In this document: piece after piece, positions 35,964-44,910 of the stretch
Position numbering within the stretch: the first letter of the stretch is position 1
Layout of the letters: every line of letters begins with the position of its first letter
Assembly: GCA_963732925.1 (NCBI GenBank)
Contig: CAVTBJ010000001.1
Coordinates: 62,001 to 126,000 of the forward strand
DNA: 64,000 nt
Direction: 5' to 3'
Source of the DNA: DASZRZ01 sp963732925
GTDB lineage: Bacteria > Acidobacteriota > Terriglobia > Terriglobales > Acidobacteriaceae
Translations under genes and position numbers: made by a program
Notes under the pieces: generated by a model
Database searches by the model: none
The model's input: only the letters and a program-made list of their open reading frames with translations
What the model was told of the DNA's origin: nothing

Positions 35964-35997
35964 CCTGCTGGCGGCATGCTCAAGCGCCGCCAGCAGG
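35964..35997 (+). terminator. Hairpin after the cytochrome c gene
   Basis: CCTGCTGGCGGC and GCCGCCAGCAGG form a perfect 12-bp stem with a 10-base loop, 51 bases after the cytochrome stop. The remaining gap to 36255 holds no recognisable gene; the promoter of the next operon is probably there. Confidence 0.5.
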
Positions 35998-36255
35998 CCG
36001 CATTGTTTCCCACATTGGGCGTCCCGGCCCATGTTGGAGTTGCATGTTTACTTGGCATGTTTGCGAGCGCGTTCTTCTAGCCTCCGCGCAGAATCCCACG
36101 CATTAAACTTCCCAAGAAAAGCGCGCACCTGTAGTTGATCCAGATGGTGTAACCGGTGTTTCCGGAATTGCGATAGCACGCGCAATGGGAGGCGTTCCAC
36201 CTCCGGCGCGGGTGCCACTTTTCGAAGGAAGGAAGGAATCAGCGGGACAGACCGA

Positions 36256-38209
36256 ATGCCACAGTCTCTTCGCGTGTTGATCGTCGAAGACTCGGAAGAC
36301 GACACTCTTCTGCTCACTCGCGAACTGCACCGGGCGAATTTTGATCTTCAGTACCGGAGAGTGGATTGCTCGGAAGCCATGGGCGCCGCCCTCGACACCG
36401 AGCGTTGGGACCTGGTGCTGGCTGATTTCTCGATGCCCAATTTTCGCGGGGATGCAGCGCTCGCCATGCTGCGCGCCCGCGGGCTCGATATTCCTTTCAT
36501 CTTCGTTTCCGGGACAATCGGCGAGGAGGCGGCGGTTGCGGCCATGAGAGTGGGCGCAAGCGATTACATCATCAAGGGGAGTTTCAAGCGGCTGATTCCG
36601 GCGATCGAACGGGAACTCCACGATTCGGAGTCGCGCAGAAAGCGGCGGCAGGCAGAAGAGGCCCTGAAGAGTCCGATGCCCGCTACCGGGAACTGGTGGA
36701 AAACGCCACCTACGGAATTTATTGCTCGGCGATGGAAGCTCGCTTTGTCGAGGTCAACTCCGCTCTGGTGGACATACTCGGCTACGGCACAAAGGAAGAA
36801 CTGCTGTCGTTGGATGTGGTCCGGGAAGTGTATCAGACGGCGGAGGACGTCCAGCGGGTGACCGGGCACGCTCGTGAAGCAAAGGCGTTTCAAGGGCCTG
36901 GAAGTGAGGTGGAAACGTCGGGACGGTCGCCCGATTTTCATCCGGCTGAGCGGCCGTGTCCTGGGAGAACAGGCCGATAACGGCAGTGAGCGCCTGGAAG
37001 TGATCGCCGAAGATATCACGGAGCGACGCGCCCTGGAACGGCAGATTACCGCTTTGCAGAAGTTCGATGCCATCGGCCGCCTGGCGGGTGGAATTGCCCA
37101 TGATTTCAATAACGTGATCGGGCGCGATTCTGGGATGGGCCGACTTGGGAGCCCAGGAAGCCGCCTGATTCCCGGTCGCGCAGATATTTCGAGGCCATTC
37201 GCGACAATAGCCGTCTGGCGCCGGGCTGACGCGCCAACTCCTGGCCTTTTCCCGGCAACAGCCCCTCGACCCTGTTCCGGTGGATTTGAATCAAACTCGT
37301 TTCCCAGGCGGTAGCGCTGCTGAAGCGGACCATCGGCCAAAATATCAGGATCAGCACCCGCCTCGGAGCCGGACCTCGGCATGGTGCTCGCCGACCCCAC
37401 GCAAGCTCAGCAGGTAGTGATGAACCTGTGCTTGAATGCGCGAGATGCCATGCCCGCGGAGCGGCGAGCTGGCCCTGGAAACCAGCAAGGTCTGGGTGAA
37501 TAAGGAGGATGTGCGCGCCTATTCCGATTCCAAGCCAGGAGTCTACGCGCTACTAGCCGTGTCCGATAACGGCGTGGGCATGGACGCAGCCACCCTGGAC
37601 AAGATCTTTGAACCCTTCTTTACAACCAAAGAACCCGGTAAGGGCACGGGCCTGGGTCTGGCTACCGTTTACGGCATTGTGAAACAGCACGGTGGCTCCA
37701 TCAATGTTTACAGCGAACCCGGTTTGGGCACTACGTTTCGCATTTACTTGCCAATTGCCACCGAAGGGGTAAGGCAGGCGGCCGAAATTCCTCAAGTCAG
37801 TTCGGTCCGCGGAACGGAAACGATTCTGCTGGCGGAAGATCACGAAGGAATACGCAATTTCACTCACGAGACTCTTCAAACTCAGGGCTACACGGTGCTG
37901 GTCGCCAAGGACGGGGAAGAAGCTGTGCAGCTCTTTCAGCGGAATGGCTCGCGCGTCCAGTTGCTCATCTTGGACGTAACCATGCCTAAGCTTTCCGGTC
38001 CCGAGGCCTATGAAAAGGTGTCGGCTGTCCGCCCCGGGGTCCCCGTCATTTTTGTCACCGGATACGGTCGGGAGATGACTCTGCTGCGAGACTTGCTTGC
38101 GCAAGGGCACGCGGTGATTCAGAAGCCATTTACCCACCAGGAACTGGGACAAAAGATACGGTCGTTGTTCGATGCGAAAAATCCGGCGGGGGAAAAGGCG
38201 GAGGAATAG
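36256..38209 (+). pseudogene. Hybrid signalling protein REC-PAS-HisKA-HATPase-REC, broken by many one-base frameshifts
   Basis: All domains are recognisable, but in shifting frames. Residues 1-125 are a receiver (LIVEDSEDDTLLL, VLADFSMPNF, GASDYIIKG). Then a PAS domain (YRELVENATYGIYCSAMEA.., ITERRALERQI), HisKA with AGGIAHDFNNV, N box NLCLNARDAM, G boxes DNGVGM and GTGLGLATV, and a second receiver (LLAEDHEGIRNF, LILDVTMPKLSG) ending at 38209. Shifts are seen near 36670, 36870, 37120 and about five more between 37140 and 37460, each explained by one inserted or lost base. Restoring them rebuilds continuous kinase sequence such as LTRQLLAFSRQQPLDPV. The TonB receptor starts 6 bases after its stop, so it is probably the first gene of that operon. 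Consensus error is as likely as decay. Confidence 0.5.
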
Positions 38210-38214
38210 AGGCA

Positions 38215-40356
38215 GTGACGGCATGGGACGGGTGCAGATTCGCGAGGGTGCTGCAAAACTGCTTCCGGGTGCGAGCGAAATCGGCGGGAACGGCAGATGC
38301 CGGAACGGAGCTGGCGGCGGCTGCTGCTGGCGGCAGGTTCCCGTCCCTGTTTGCCCGCACCCTGCTGCTTCTGTGGCTGCTGGCGCCACCCTCGATATTT
38401 TCTCAAGCGCCGCCCATGCAGGGAAGCCAGCAGGAGGCTCCTTTGCTACGGGATTTGAGCATGGAGCAACTCGGAAATATTGCAGTGACGAGCATTTCGA
38501 AAGAACCGGAGCAGGTCTGGCAAACTCCCGCGGCCATTTACGTAATTACCGAGGAGGACATCCGCCGGTCCGGGGCCACGTCTCTTGCCGAGGCCCTGCG
38601 CCTCGCTCCCGGAGTCGAGGTCGCCCGAATCGATTCCGACCATTGGGCGATTGGCATTCGAGGATTCGGAGACGGTTTTTCCAAATCGGTGCTCATGCTC
38701 ATCGACGGCCGCAGCGTCTACACCCCTCTGTTTGCCGGCGTCTATTGGGGCCTGCAGGATACCCGGCTGGAAGATGTCGACCGCATCGAGGTCATTCGCG
38801 GGCCGGGAGGCACCATCTGGGGTTCCAATGCGGTCAATGGCGTGATCAACGTCATCACTAAGTCCGCCAGGCAGACGCATGGCTCGTCTGCATCCGTGAC
38901 CGGCGGAAATGTGGATCAGGGGATTGGAAGCTTTCGCTACGGAGCGGGAAATGGACAGGACTTTGATTATCGGGTCTACGGAAAGATCTTCAGCCGGTCA
39001 GCCGAGTTTCATCCCGACCGGGAAAATTTCGATACCTGGCGCATGGGCCAGATCGGATTCCGCACTGACTGGGAGATCCACGATCGGGACCACCTGACCA
39101 TTCAGGGTGATGGCTACCGCGGAGGCCAGGGGCAGAGAGTCGGCGTGGGGTCGTTTTCTCCGCCGGAACAGCTGATTCTCGACGGAGCAGTGGACGTTTC
39201 CGGCGCCAACCTTCTGGTTCACTGGCAACGCCGCTGGAGTTCCACCAGCGACACGCGAATCCAGGCGTACTACGACCGCACCGATCTGCTGGCTCCACAG
39301 TTCGGGGAGGTGCGAAACACCGTGGATTTTGATGCCACTCACCACGTTTCATGGCAACGCCACAATTTCATCGGCGGCCTGGGGGCGCGCTGGAGCCCGG
39401 CGCGTTTCAGGCAAACGGTAGCGACCCTCGATTTCGAACCCCATCAACAAACCAACAGCATCTATAGTGCCTTTCTTCAGGATGAGATCGCGCTGATCCG
39501 CAAGCGGCTCTTCCTCACGGTTGGCTCCAAGCTGGAACAGAACAATTACGGCGGATTGCAGATTCAACCCAGCGCCCGCCTGCTGTGGAGGCGCACTCCC
39601 CACAGCACTTTGTGGCTGGCGGTGACGCGGGCGCTGCGCGCGCCCTCCCGCATTGAACGAGACCTGCTCCTGGTGGGCTTTCTTGCCCCCGCGCCACCCT
39701 ATCCGATCTACGTGGAGATCGACGGCGACAACGATTTCCAGCCGGAACGTCTGCTGGGATATGAAGCCGGCTACCGGACTCTAATCGGCCACGGCGTTTA
39801 CCTGGACATCGCAGCATTTCACAACCAATACAACGATCTTCTCAGCTATGGAGATGTGGACATCCGCTTCGATTCCGACCCTTCACCGACCCGCATCGCG
39901 CTTCATATTCCCTGGGCAAACGGCATTCAGGGAAACACCGATGGCGGCGAGATTTCTCCGGCCTGGAATCCCACTGCGTGGTGGCAGCTCAAAGGGTCCT
40001 ACTCATATCTGCATTTTGCTCTGAAGAACAAGCCGGGCAACAGCGATGTGGGCGCGGTTGCCAGCTATGAGGGATCCAGTCCGCAGCACCAGGTCGCCGT
40101 TCGGTCCATGATCAATCTTCCAAGGAGGATCGAATTCGATCAGACCTACCGCTATACCTGTGCGCTTCCTGCGCAATCGGTAGACTCCTACCACAATTTG
40201 GACCTCCGGCTAGGATGGCAATTCACCCCGGCGTGGCAGATTTCTCTGGTCGGACAGAACCTGTTGCGACCCCAGCATGCTGAGTTCCTGCACGATCCCG
40301 GCCCCACCGTCGAAATCAAACGCAGCGCCTACGTAACGATTCAATGGAGCCGGTGA
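38215..40356 (+). CDS. TonB-dependent receptor (BtuB/FepA-like plug)
   Basis: 713 residues from GTG 38215. The signal sequence is internal (LFARTLLLLWLLAPPSIFSQ, about 45-64), so the true start may be later. Then a TonB-box-like SMEQLGNIAVTSISK, the plug (TPAAIYVITEEDIRRSGATS, IDGRSVYTPLFAGVYW, DRIEVIRGPGGTIWGSNAVN) and a barrel ending in VTIQWSR. This size and plug match vitamin B12/siderophore-type receptors. The ligand is unknown. It is followed, with overlapping genes, by YfiR, a CHASE8 kinase and a response regulator, so it may both import and report its ligand. It starts 6 bases after the hybrid kinase gene. Confidence 0.5.
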   Translation: MTAWDGCRFARVLQNCFRVRAKSAGTADAGTELAAAAAGGRFPSLFARTLLLLWLLAPPSIFSQAPPMQGSQQEAPLLRDLSMEQLGNIAVTSISKEPEQVWQTPAAIYVITEEDIRRSGATSLAEALRLAPGVEVARIDSDHWAIGIRGFGDGFSKSVLMLIDGRSVYTPLFAGVYWGLQDTRLEDVDRIEVIRGPGGTIWGSNAVNGVINVITKSARQTHGSSASVTGGNVDQGIGSFRYGAGNGQDFDYRVYGKIFSRSAEFHPDRENFDTWRMGQIGFRTDWEIHDRDHLTIQGDGYRGGQGQRVGVGSFSPPEQLILDGAVDVSGANLLVHWQRRWSSTSDTRIQAYYDRTDLLAPQFGEVRNTVDFDATHHVSWQRHNFIGGLGARWSPARFRQTVATLDFEPHQQTNSIYSAFLQDEIALIRKRLFLTVGSKLEQNNYGGLQIQPSARLLWRRTPHSTLWLAVTRALRAPSRIERDLLLVGFLAPAPPYPIYVEIDGDNDFQPERLLGYEAGYRTLIGHGVYLDIAAFHNQYNDLLSYGDVDIRFDSDPSPTRIALHIPWANGIQGNTDGGEISPAWNPTAWWQLKGSYSYLHFALKNKPGNSDVGAVASYEGSSPQHQVAVRSMINLPRRIEFDQTYRYTCALPAQSVDSYHNLDLRLGWQFTPAWQISLVGQNLLRPQHAEFLHDPGPTVEIKRSAYVTIQWSR

Positions 40357-40988
40357 TGGGAGACGCCGTTCGCAAGCCCGATCAAGACCGCGCGCCTCAG
40401 CCAGACCCGCGCTCCCGTGCCTTCTTACGCGGCGCCTGCGTCTGCTTCCCTGCAATCGCCATTCTCCTGATTCTGACCACGTTAAGCCTTCACGCACAGG
40501 CGGCGTCTCCCACGGAGTACGACGTCAAAGCCGCGTACCTGTTCAATTTCATGAGATTCGTCGAATGGCCGTCTGGCGCCCTGAATGAAGAGGGCGTGCT
40601 GCACATTTGCGTGCTCGGTGAGGATCCCTTCGGCGGAGCTTTGGATGCAACGCTCGCGGGAGCCAAAATTGCGGGCCGGAACGTCACTGCCGTCCACATC
40701 GCGGAGCCGGAAGAATCCCGCCAGTGCCGGATCTTGTTTATCAGCTCCTCGGAGGACAGCCGCCTCCGGGAAATCCTGCTGGCTCTGGATGGCGCGCCAG
40801 TTCTGACCGTCAGCGATGTTCCCCACTTCGTCGAGCGCGGCGGCATGATCCAGTTCACGCTCGATCGAGGAAAGGTGCGCTTCGAGATTAATCTCGCGGT
40901 CTCCTCCAGCGCGGGACTGGTGCTGAGTTCCGATCTGCTGAAGCTGGCCAAGCGGGTGACAGGCAATCACGCCCAGGCGGGAGGCTAG
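40356..40988 (+). CDS. YfiR-family periplasmic protein (DUF4154)
   Basis: 210 residues from ATG 40356, whose A is shared with the receptor stop (TGATG); GGAGC lies just before. A signal or anchor helix (about 25-45) leads to the YfiR domain: YDVKAAYLFNFMRFVEWPSG at the start, ICVLGEDPFGGALDA, CRILFISSSED, LTVSDVPHFVERGGMIQF and the ending FEINLAVSSSAGLVLSSDLLKLA. In Pseudomonas, YfiR holds the CHASE8 sensor YfiN inactive in the periplasm. Here the next gene encodes a CHASE8-type kinase, so an analogous brake on that kinase is likely. YfiR Cys residues that form disulfides in P. aeruginosa are only partly matched. Confidence 0.5.
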   Translation: MGDAVRKPDQDRAPQPDPRSRAFLRGACVCFPAIAILLILTTLSLHAQAASPTEYDVKAAYLFNFMRFVEWPSGALNEEGVLHICVLGEDPFGGALDATLAGAKIAGRNVTAVHIAEPEESRQCRILFISSSEDSRLREILLALDGAPVLTVSDVPHFVERGGMIQFTLDRGKVRFEINLAVSSSAGLVLSSDLLKLAKRVTGNHAQAGG

Positions 40989-40993
40989 GAGGG

Positions 40994-42463
40994 ATGCGCG
41001 CGGCCAGCCAAGGTTCTTCTGTTGCTCGAATGCTTACCCGCATGAACCTGCTGGTAAGCGGCATCGCCTTGCTGGTTGCCTGCATGGCCTTCGTGACGTA
41101 TGACCTGCTGACGTTTCGCGGTCACTTGGTTCAAAGCCTCTCCACACAGGCGCAGGTCATTGGAAGCAACAGCGCCTCGGCCCTGCTGTTCGACGATCCT
41201 GACGCAGCCGCCAAAACCATCTCCGCGCTGCGGTACTCACCCAATATTGTCTCCGCTCAGATCTTTACCGAAGATCACCAGCTGTTTGCCCAGTACCGGC
41301 AAAGCTCTAGTGCGGCTGCCGGGGAGACCGCTTCCGAAAGCGTGCTCCCGATGCCGTCTGGCAAATCCGAGGCGCACTGGTTCCAAGGCACACAGGTCTT
41401 GCTGGGGCACGCTATCGTCTTCCAAGGCAAGCCGATCGGCACCGTCTACATTCGCTCGGACCTGGATGAAATGAAAACCCATGTGCGACAGTACGCGGCC
41501 ATTGCCGGGGTTGTTTTGCTGTTGTCCTTGGCCGCGGCTTTGCTGGTTTCCGCGATTTTTCGCCGCGCGGTCGCCGAACCGATTGTCTCCCTGGCCGAGA
41601 TGGCTCGCGCCGTGTCGCGGGATAGGGATTACTCCCTTCGTACCGTCCCGGCGAAGGCCTTCGGAGAAGTGGCGACGCTAGTCGATGCGTTCAACGAAAT
41701 GCTCCGGCAAATCGAAACGCAGCATGCTGAGTTGCAACAAGCCCAGGAGGAGCTTGAGGACCGGGTGCAGGCGCGAACCGCTGAGCTTACGGCCGCCAAC
41801 AAAGAACTTGAGGCCTTCTCCTATTCTGTTTCGCACGATCTTCGGGCGCCGCTGCGCAGCATTGACGGATTCAGCCAGGCCCTGCTGGAAGACTATGAAG
41901 GCAGACTCGACGCCACCGGGGCTGACTATCTGCGCCGGATTCGTTCCGCGGCGCAGCGGATGTCGGTGCTGATCGATGACATGCTGACCCTGGCGCGAGT
42001 GACCCGGAGCGTCATTCATCGCGAAACCGTGGACTTCAGCGATCTTGCCAGGTCGGTCGCCGAAGAACTCCAATTAATTGATCCCCATCGCAAAGTGGAA
42101 TTCACCATCGGGGAAGGGCTCATAGTAGACGCCGATACGCGCCTGCTGCGCGTGGTGGTCGAGAACCTTCTGGGCAATGCCTGGAAATACACCTCTCTTC
42201 ACGAGAACGCCCACATCGAGTTCGGAAGCGGGGGAGACAACGGGAATTCGGTTTACTTCGTCCGCGATGATGGCGCGGGTTTCGACCCGCAATACGCTTC
42301 CCGTCTGTTCGGAGCATTTCAGCGTCTGCACGCTTCCAAGGAGTTTCCCGGCACCGGAATCGGCTTGGCGACGGTGCAACGGATTATCCACAAACATGGC
42401 GGCAGAATTTGGGCGGAAAGCGCAGTCGAACAGGGCGCCACGTTCTATTTCACTCTGCAATGA
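40994..42463 (+). CDS. Sensor histidine kinase with CHASE8-like periplasmic domain and HAMP
   Basis: 489 residues. TM1 about 17-38; a periplasmic CHASE8-like domain (SALLFDDPDAAAKTISALRYSP-like start, about 50-155, VYIRSDLDEM at its end); TM2 about 170-192; HAMP; a coiled linker ending in ELTAANKELEAFSYSVSHDLRAPLRSI, where the His of SHDLR is the phosphoacceptor; then HATPase_c (NLLGNAWKY, DDGAGFD, FQRLH, GTGIGLATV). The HWE-free, bacteriophytochrome-like HisKA type usually pairs with Rcp1-type single-domain regulators, as encoded next. The CHASE8-HAMP input is the same as in YfiN, but the output is a kinase instead of GGDEF. YfiR upstream is the likely periplasmic partner. Confidence 0.5.
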   Translation: MRAASQGSSVARMLTRMNLLVSGIALLVACMAFVTYDLLTFRGHLVQSLSTQAQVIGSNSASALLFDDPDAAAKTISALRYSPNIVSAQIFTEDHQLFAQYRQSSSAAAGETASESVLPMPSGKSEAHWFQGTQVLLGHAIVFQGKPIGTVYIRSDLDEMKTHVRQYAAIAGVVLLLSLAAALLVSAIFRRAVAEPIVSLAEMARAVSRDRDYSLRTVPAKAFGEVATLVDAFNEMLRQIETQHAELQQAQEELEDRVQARTAELTAANKELEAFSYSVSHDLRAPLRSIDGFSQALLEDYEGRLDATGADYLRRIRSAAQRMSVLIDDMLTLARVTRSVIHRETVDFSDLARSVAEELQLIDPHRKVEFTIGEGLIVDADTRLLRVVVENLLGNAWKYTSLHENAHIEFGSGGDNGNSVYFVRDDGAGFDPQYASRLFGAFQRLHASKEFPGTGIGLATVQRIIHKHGGRIWAESAVEQGATFYFTLQ

Positions 42464-42491
42464 CGATTGAGGACTTCAGGAGATGACGTTC

Positions 42492-42932
42492 ATGGACAAG
42501 GCGATTCTTTTGGTTGAGGACAATCCGGACGACGAGGCTCTAACGCTGCGGGCCCTCAAAAAGAACAATGTGAAGAACGAAGTAGTGGTCGCCCGCGATG
42601 GCGCGGAAGCCCTCGATTACCTGTTCGGAACCGGTAAGTATGAGGGCCGGAACCCCAGCGTGATTCCGCAGTTCGTTCTGCTCGACCTGAAGCTGCCGAA
42701 GCTCGATGGTCTTGAGGTGCTGCGCCGGCTGCGCGCGGACGCTCGAACGAGAGTGCTTCCGGTGGTGATTCTCACGACATCGAACGAAGAGAAAGACCGT
42801 TTCCGCGGATATGACCTAGGGGCAAACAGCTATATTCGCAAGCCCGTGGATTTCGACCAGTTTATCGAGGCGGTCCGCCAGCTCGGCTTGTACTGGCTCA
42901 TCTTGAACGAGTCACCGCCGGTTTCGCGATAG
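42492..42932 (+). CDS. Rcp1-type single-domain response regulator
   Basis: 146 residues. One receiver domain with the extended loop of the cyanobacterial-phytochrome Rcp1 family: ILLVEDNPDDEALTLRALKK, YLFGTGKYEGRN, phosphoacceptor in FVLLDLKLPKLDG, ILTTSNEEKD, YIRKPVDFDQF. No output domain. It should receive phosphate from the CHASE8 kinase encoded upstream and act through protein contact. ATG 42492 was preferred to ATG 42483 because CAGGAG is nine bases before it. A hairpin directly follows the stop. Confidence 0.5.
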   Translation: MDKAILLVEDNPDDEALTLRALKKNNVKNEVVVARDGAEALDYLFGTGKYEGRNPSVIPQFVLLDLKLPKLDGLEVLRRLRADARTRVLPVVILTTSNEEKDRFRGYDLGANSYIRKPVDFDQFIEAVRQLGLYWLILNESPPVSR

Positions 42933-42975
42933 CGCTTCCGGCGATTCGCGGGGCACCCCGGAGGCGGGGAAGCGC
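42932..42975 (+). terminator. Hairpin ending the TonB-YfiR-kinase operon
   Basis: GCGCTTCC (42932-42939) pairs with GGAAGCGC (42968-42975), with a GC-rich inner stem, starting at the stop codon of the response regulator. No T-run. The gap from 42976 to 43231 has no recognisable gene. Confidence 0.5.
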
Positions 42976-43231
42976 ACCGAAGATAATGGCCGTGACTCAT
43001 GGCGGCCATTGACAGCAATCGCCGCCTGCCTAAAAATAGTTGCATAGGCGTTGGAGTTCGCCTTCAACCGCCCGCCGAAATGGAGGGGCAGATGACTCCT
43101 ACAGGGATTTTCCCGTGGGAGGCTGTCTGTGCAACTCCAGTCACTCCTGCGAATCGAAAATCCCGTTAGAACCGGCGAAGCAGCCGGGGCGCAGAGCTGC
43201 GCATTTCTGCGCCGGATGGAACCTGAGCGGG

Positions 43232-43675
43232 ATGGCCAGCGAAACCGAATCACTCAATCCGAACCAGAAGCGGCGGCTGCGGGTCACGTGTGAGCATATC
43301 GACAAACTGCTCTCCGGAGCAGAAGCGGTTTTGTGGGAATCGGAGTCGAAAGCGGCCTTTCCCAGGCACCTCTTCGATATTTCACCTAAACAAAGGCTCG
43401 TGATTGAGGACTACATCTCGACCATTCGCGCGCGGCTCGTGCAGACGCTGGAGGGCCAGGCGATTCCGCGTGAGCCACCTTCGATTTCCGCTACTCATGC
43501 GCTGCAGGCGGATCTCACGTTCGTCGACATTGCCCTGGAAGAGCTCCGTCCCCGCCACATGCGGGGCTATGGAGAGGTCCCTGCCCGCGCCGGTGCCGAG
43601 CTAGATGGAGTCGTCGGCGAGCTCCAGGGCCTGGTGGCCAAACTCGACGAATACCTGCGCGGCGGCCGGGAGTAA
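43232..43675 (+). CDS. Conserved-looking cytoplasmic protein of unknown function
   Basis: 147 residues from ATG 43232 (MASETESLNPNQ); the frame continues 5' for 64 codons, but that part is Arg/Ser/Cys-rich and non-protein-like. The protein is mainly helical: KRRLRVTCEHIDKLLSGAEAVL, then a central segment ending in VIEDYISTIRARLVQTLEG, then LQADLTFVDIALEELRPRHMRGYG and a C-terminal helix (LQGLVAKLDEYLRGG). No signal peptide, TM or catalytic motif. Its distance from the CrcB gene is 50 bases on the same strand, so the two may be linked. I do not recognise the family. Confidence 0.5.
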   Translation: MASETESLNPNQKRRLRVTCEHIDKLLSGAEAVLWESESKAAFPRHLFDISPKQRLVIEDYISTIRARLVQTLEGQAIPREPPSISATHALQADLTFVDIALEELRPRHMRGYGEVPARAGAELDGVVGELQGLVAKLDEYLRGGRE

Positions 43676-43725
43676 GAGATGCGAGTTGGAGTGGAACGCG
43701 TTTATAAGAAAGGAAATCAGCCGGC

Positions 43726-44103
43726 TTGCTTAAATACGTGATGGTCGGGTTGGGAGGATTTATGGGAGCGGTAGCCCGCTTCTGGCTCGGAGGATTGATC
43801 TCTGAGAGAATGGGCGCCCGCTTTCCCTACGGCACATTTGTTGTCAACTGCACCGGTTCGTTCGTCATCGGGTTGATCATCACTCTGCTGGCGGATCGCA
43901 CCCACTGGGACCCGAACTGGAGATATCTAGTCCCGATTGGCTTTGTGGGGGCGTATACCACGTTCTCAACGTTTGAATTCGAAACATTGCGGGCGGTGCA
44001 GGACGGGCAGGTCGCGGTGGCCATTCTGAACGTCGTACTCAGCGTGGTTCTGGGTTTCATCGCGGTCTGGCTGGGAGTCGCCGCCGGGAGGGCCGTAGCG
44101 TGA
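43726..44103 (+). CDS. crcB: Fluoride channel CrcB/FluC
   Basis: 125 residues and four hydrophobic helices, the size of single-domain FluC. The signatures are GGFMGAVARFWLGG in helix 1, YGTFVVNCTGSFVIGL (the pore Asn in VNCTGSF), and the F-box-containing GFVGAYTTFSTFEFET that lines the fluoride path and holds the central sodium. It works as a dual-topology dimer that lets fluoride leave the cell. The start is TTG at 43726 after AAGGAAAT; ATG at 43741 would remove five residues. No fluoride riboswitch is visible upstream. Two DUF190 genes follow, an arrangement known in many bacteria. Confidence 0.5.
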   Translation: MLKYVMVGLGGFMGAVARFWLGGLISERMGARFPYGTFVVNCTGSFVIGLIITLLADRTHWDPNWRYLVPIGFVGAYTTFSTFEFETLRAVQDGQVAVAILNVVLSVVLGFIAVWLGVAAGRAVA

Positions 44104-44181
44104 GGGCGGATATTTTTCAACGCTTCGTGCCATCGCAACCCGCGGCCATTATAGTGTTGGCGCCGGCCGCCAGGAGGACCT

Positions 44182-44910
44182 TTGCTTAACGCGGGACCAG
44201 CTAAGAAAGTCAGCATTTACGTCGGCGAAGACCAGCAGTATCACGGAAATTCCGTATACGCCGCTATCCTCGACTATCTCTTCTTCCGGGGAGTGGCGGG
44301 CGCGACGGTGACCCGTGGAATCGCCGGGTTCGGCGCCGATCACCATCTCCATACCACGCGGATTCTTAGGCTTACGGAAAACCTGCCAATCAAGATCGAG
44401 TTTGTCGAGACCCAGGAAAAGCTGAATGAGATTTTGCCCAAGCTTCAAGGGCTGGTGGGAACGGGGCTGATCGAGCTTCAAGATACGAACATTGTGAAGC
44501 CCAGCACCCCGGATTCCATGGCTGCCGGCGAGCCGGCGCCAGCGATGAAGCGCGAAAGCAAAGCCAAGCTGATGCGCATTTATTTCGGCGAGAATGACAA
44601 ATGGAACGGCAAACCGCTCTATCGGGCGCTGGTGGAGGGGCTGCGGGCCAATGATATTGCCGGAGTGACCGTATATCGCGGAATCCTGGGCTACGGAGCC
44701 AACCGCCGCATCCATGCCGACAGCACCCTCAGTCTCTCGCATGATCGTCCCATCATGTTGTCTGTGGTGGATACAGAAGAGAAACTGCGCGGATTCATTC
44801 CTGTTCTCGACGACATGGTGCGGCAAGGCCTGGTCGTCCTCTCGGACGTGGACATTATCAAATACACGCACAACTACCAGGCTGAGGAACGCCGCAAGGA
44901 GGAGCGATGA
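44182..44910 (+). CDS. Tandem DUF190 protein (two fused domains)
   Basis: 242 residues with two DUF190 domains: 8-105 (VSIYVGEDQQYHGNSVYAAIL..GVAGATVTRGIAGFG) and 128-228 (LMRIYFGENDKWNGKPLYRAL..IAGVTVYRGILGYG), joined by a Pro/Ala-rich linker. DUF190 proteins adopt a PII-like fold and form trimers; several are encoded with CrcB. The gene starts at TTG 44182 after AGGAGGACC, and its end overlaps the following single DUF190 gene by 4 bases (ATGA). A fused pair plus a single domain gives exactly three domains, so one heterologous trimer could assemble from two polypeptides. The ligand is unknown; nucleotide binding is expected from the fold. Confidence 0.5.
   Translation: MLNAGPAKKVSIYVGEDQQYHGNSVYAAILDYLFFRGVAGATVTRGIAGFGADHHLHTTRILRLTENLPIKIEFVETQEKLNEILPKLQGLVGTGLIELQDTNIVKPSTPDSMAAGEPAPAMKRESKAKLMRIYFGENDKWNGKPLYRALVEGLRANDIAGVTVYRGILGYGANRRIHADSTLSLSHDRPIMLSVVDTEEKLRGFIPVLDDMVRQGLVVLSDVDIIKYTHNYQAEERRKEER

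Noticed and set aside
43676..43725. Fluoride riboswitch before crcB
   Set aside because: The short gap has no match to the conserved crcB-motif pseudoknot segments.
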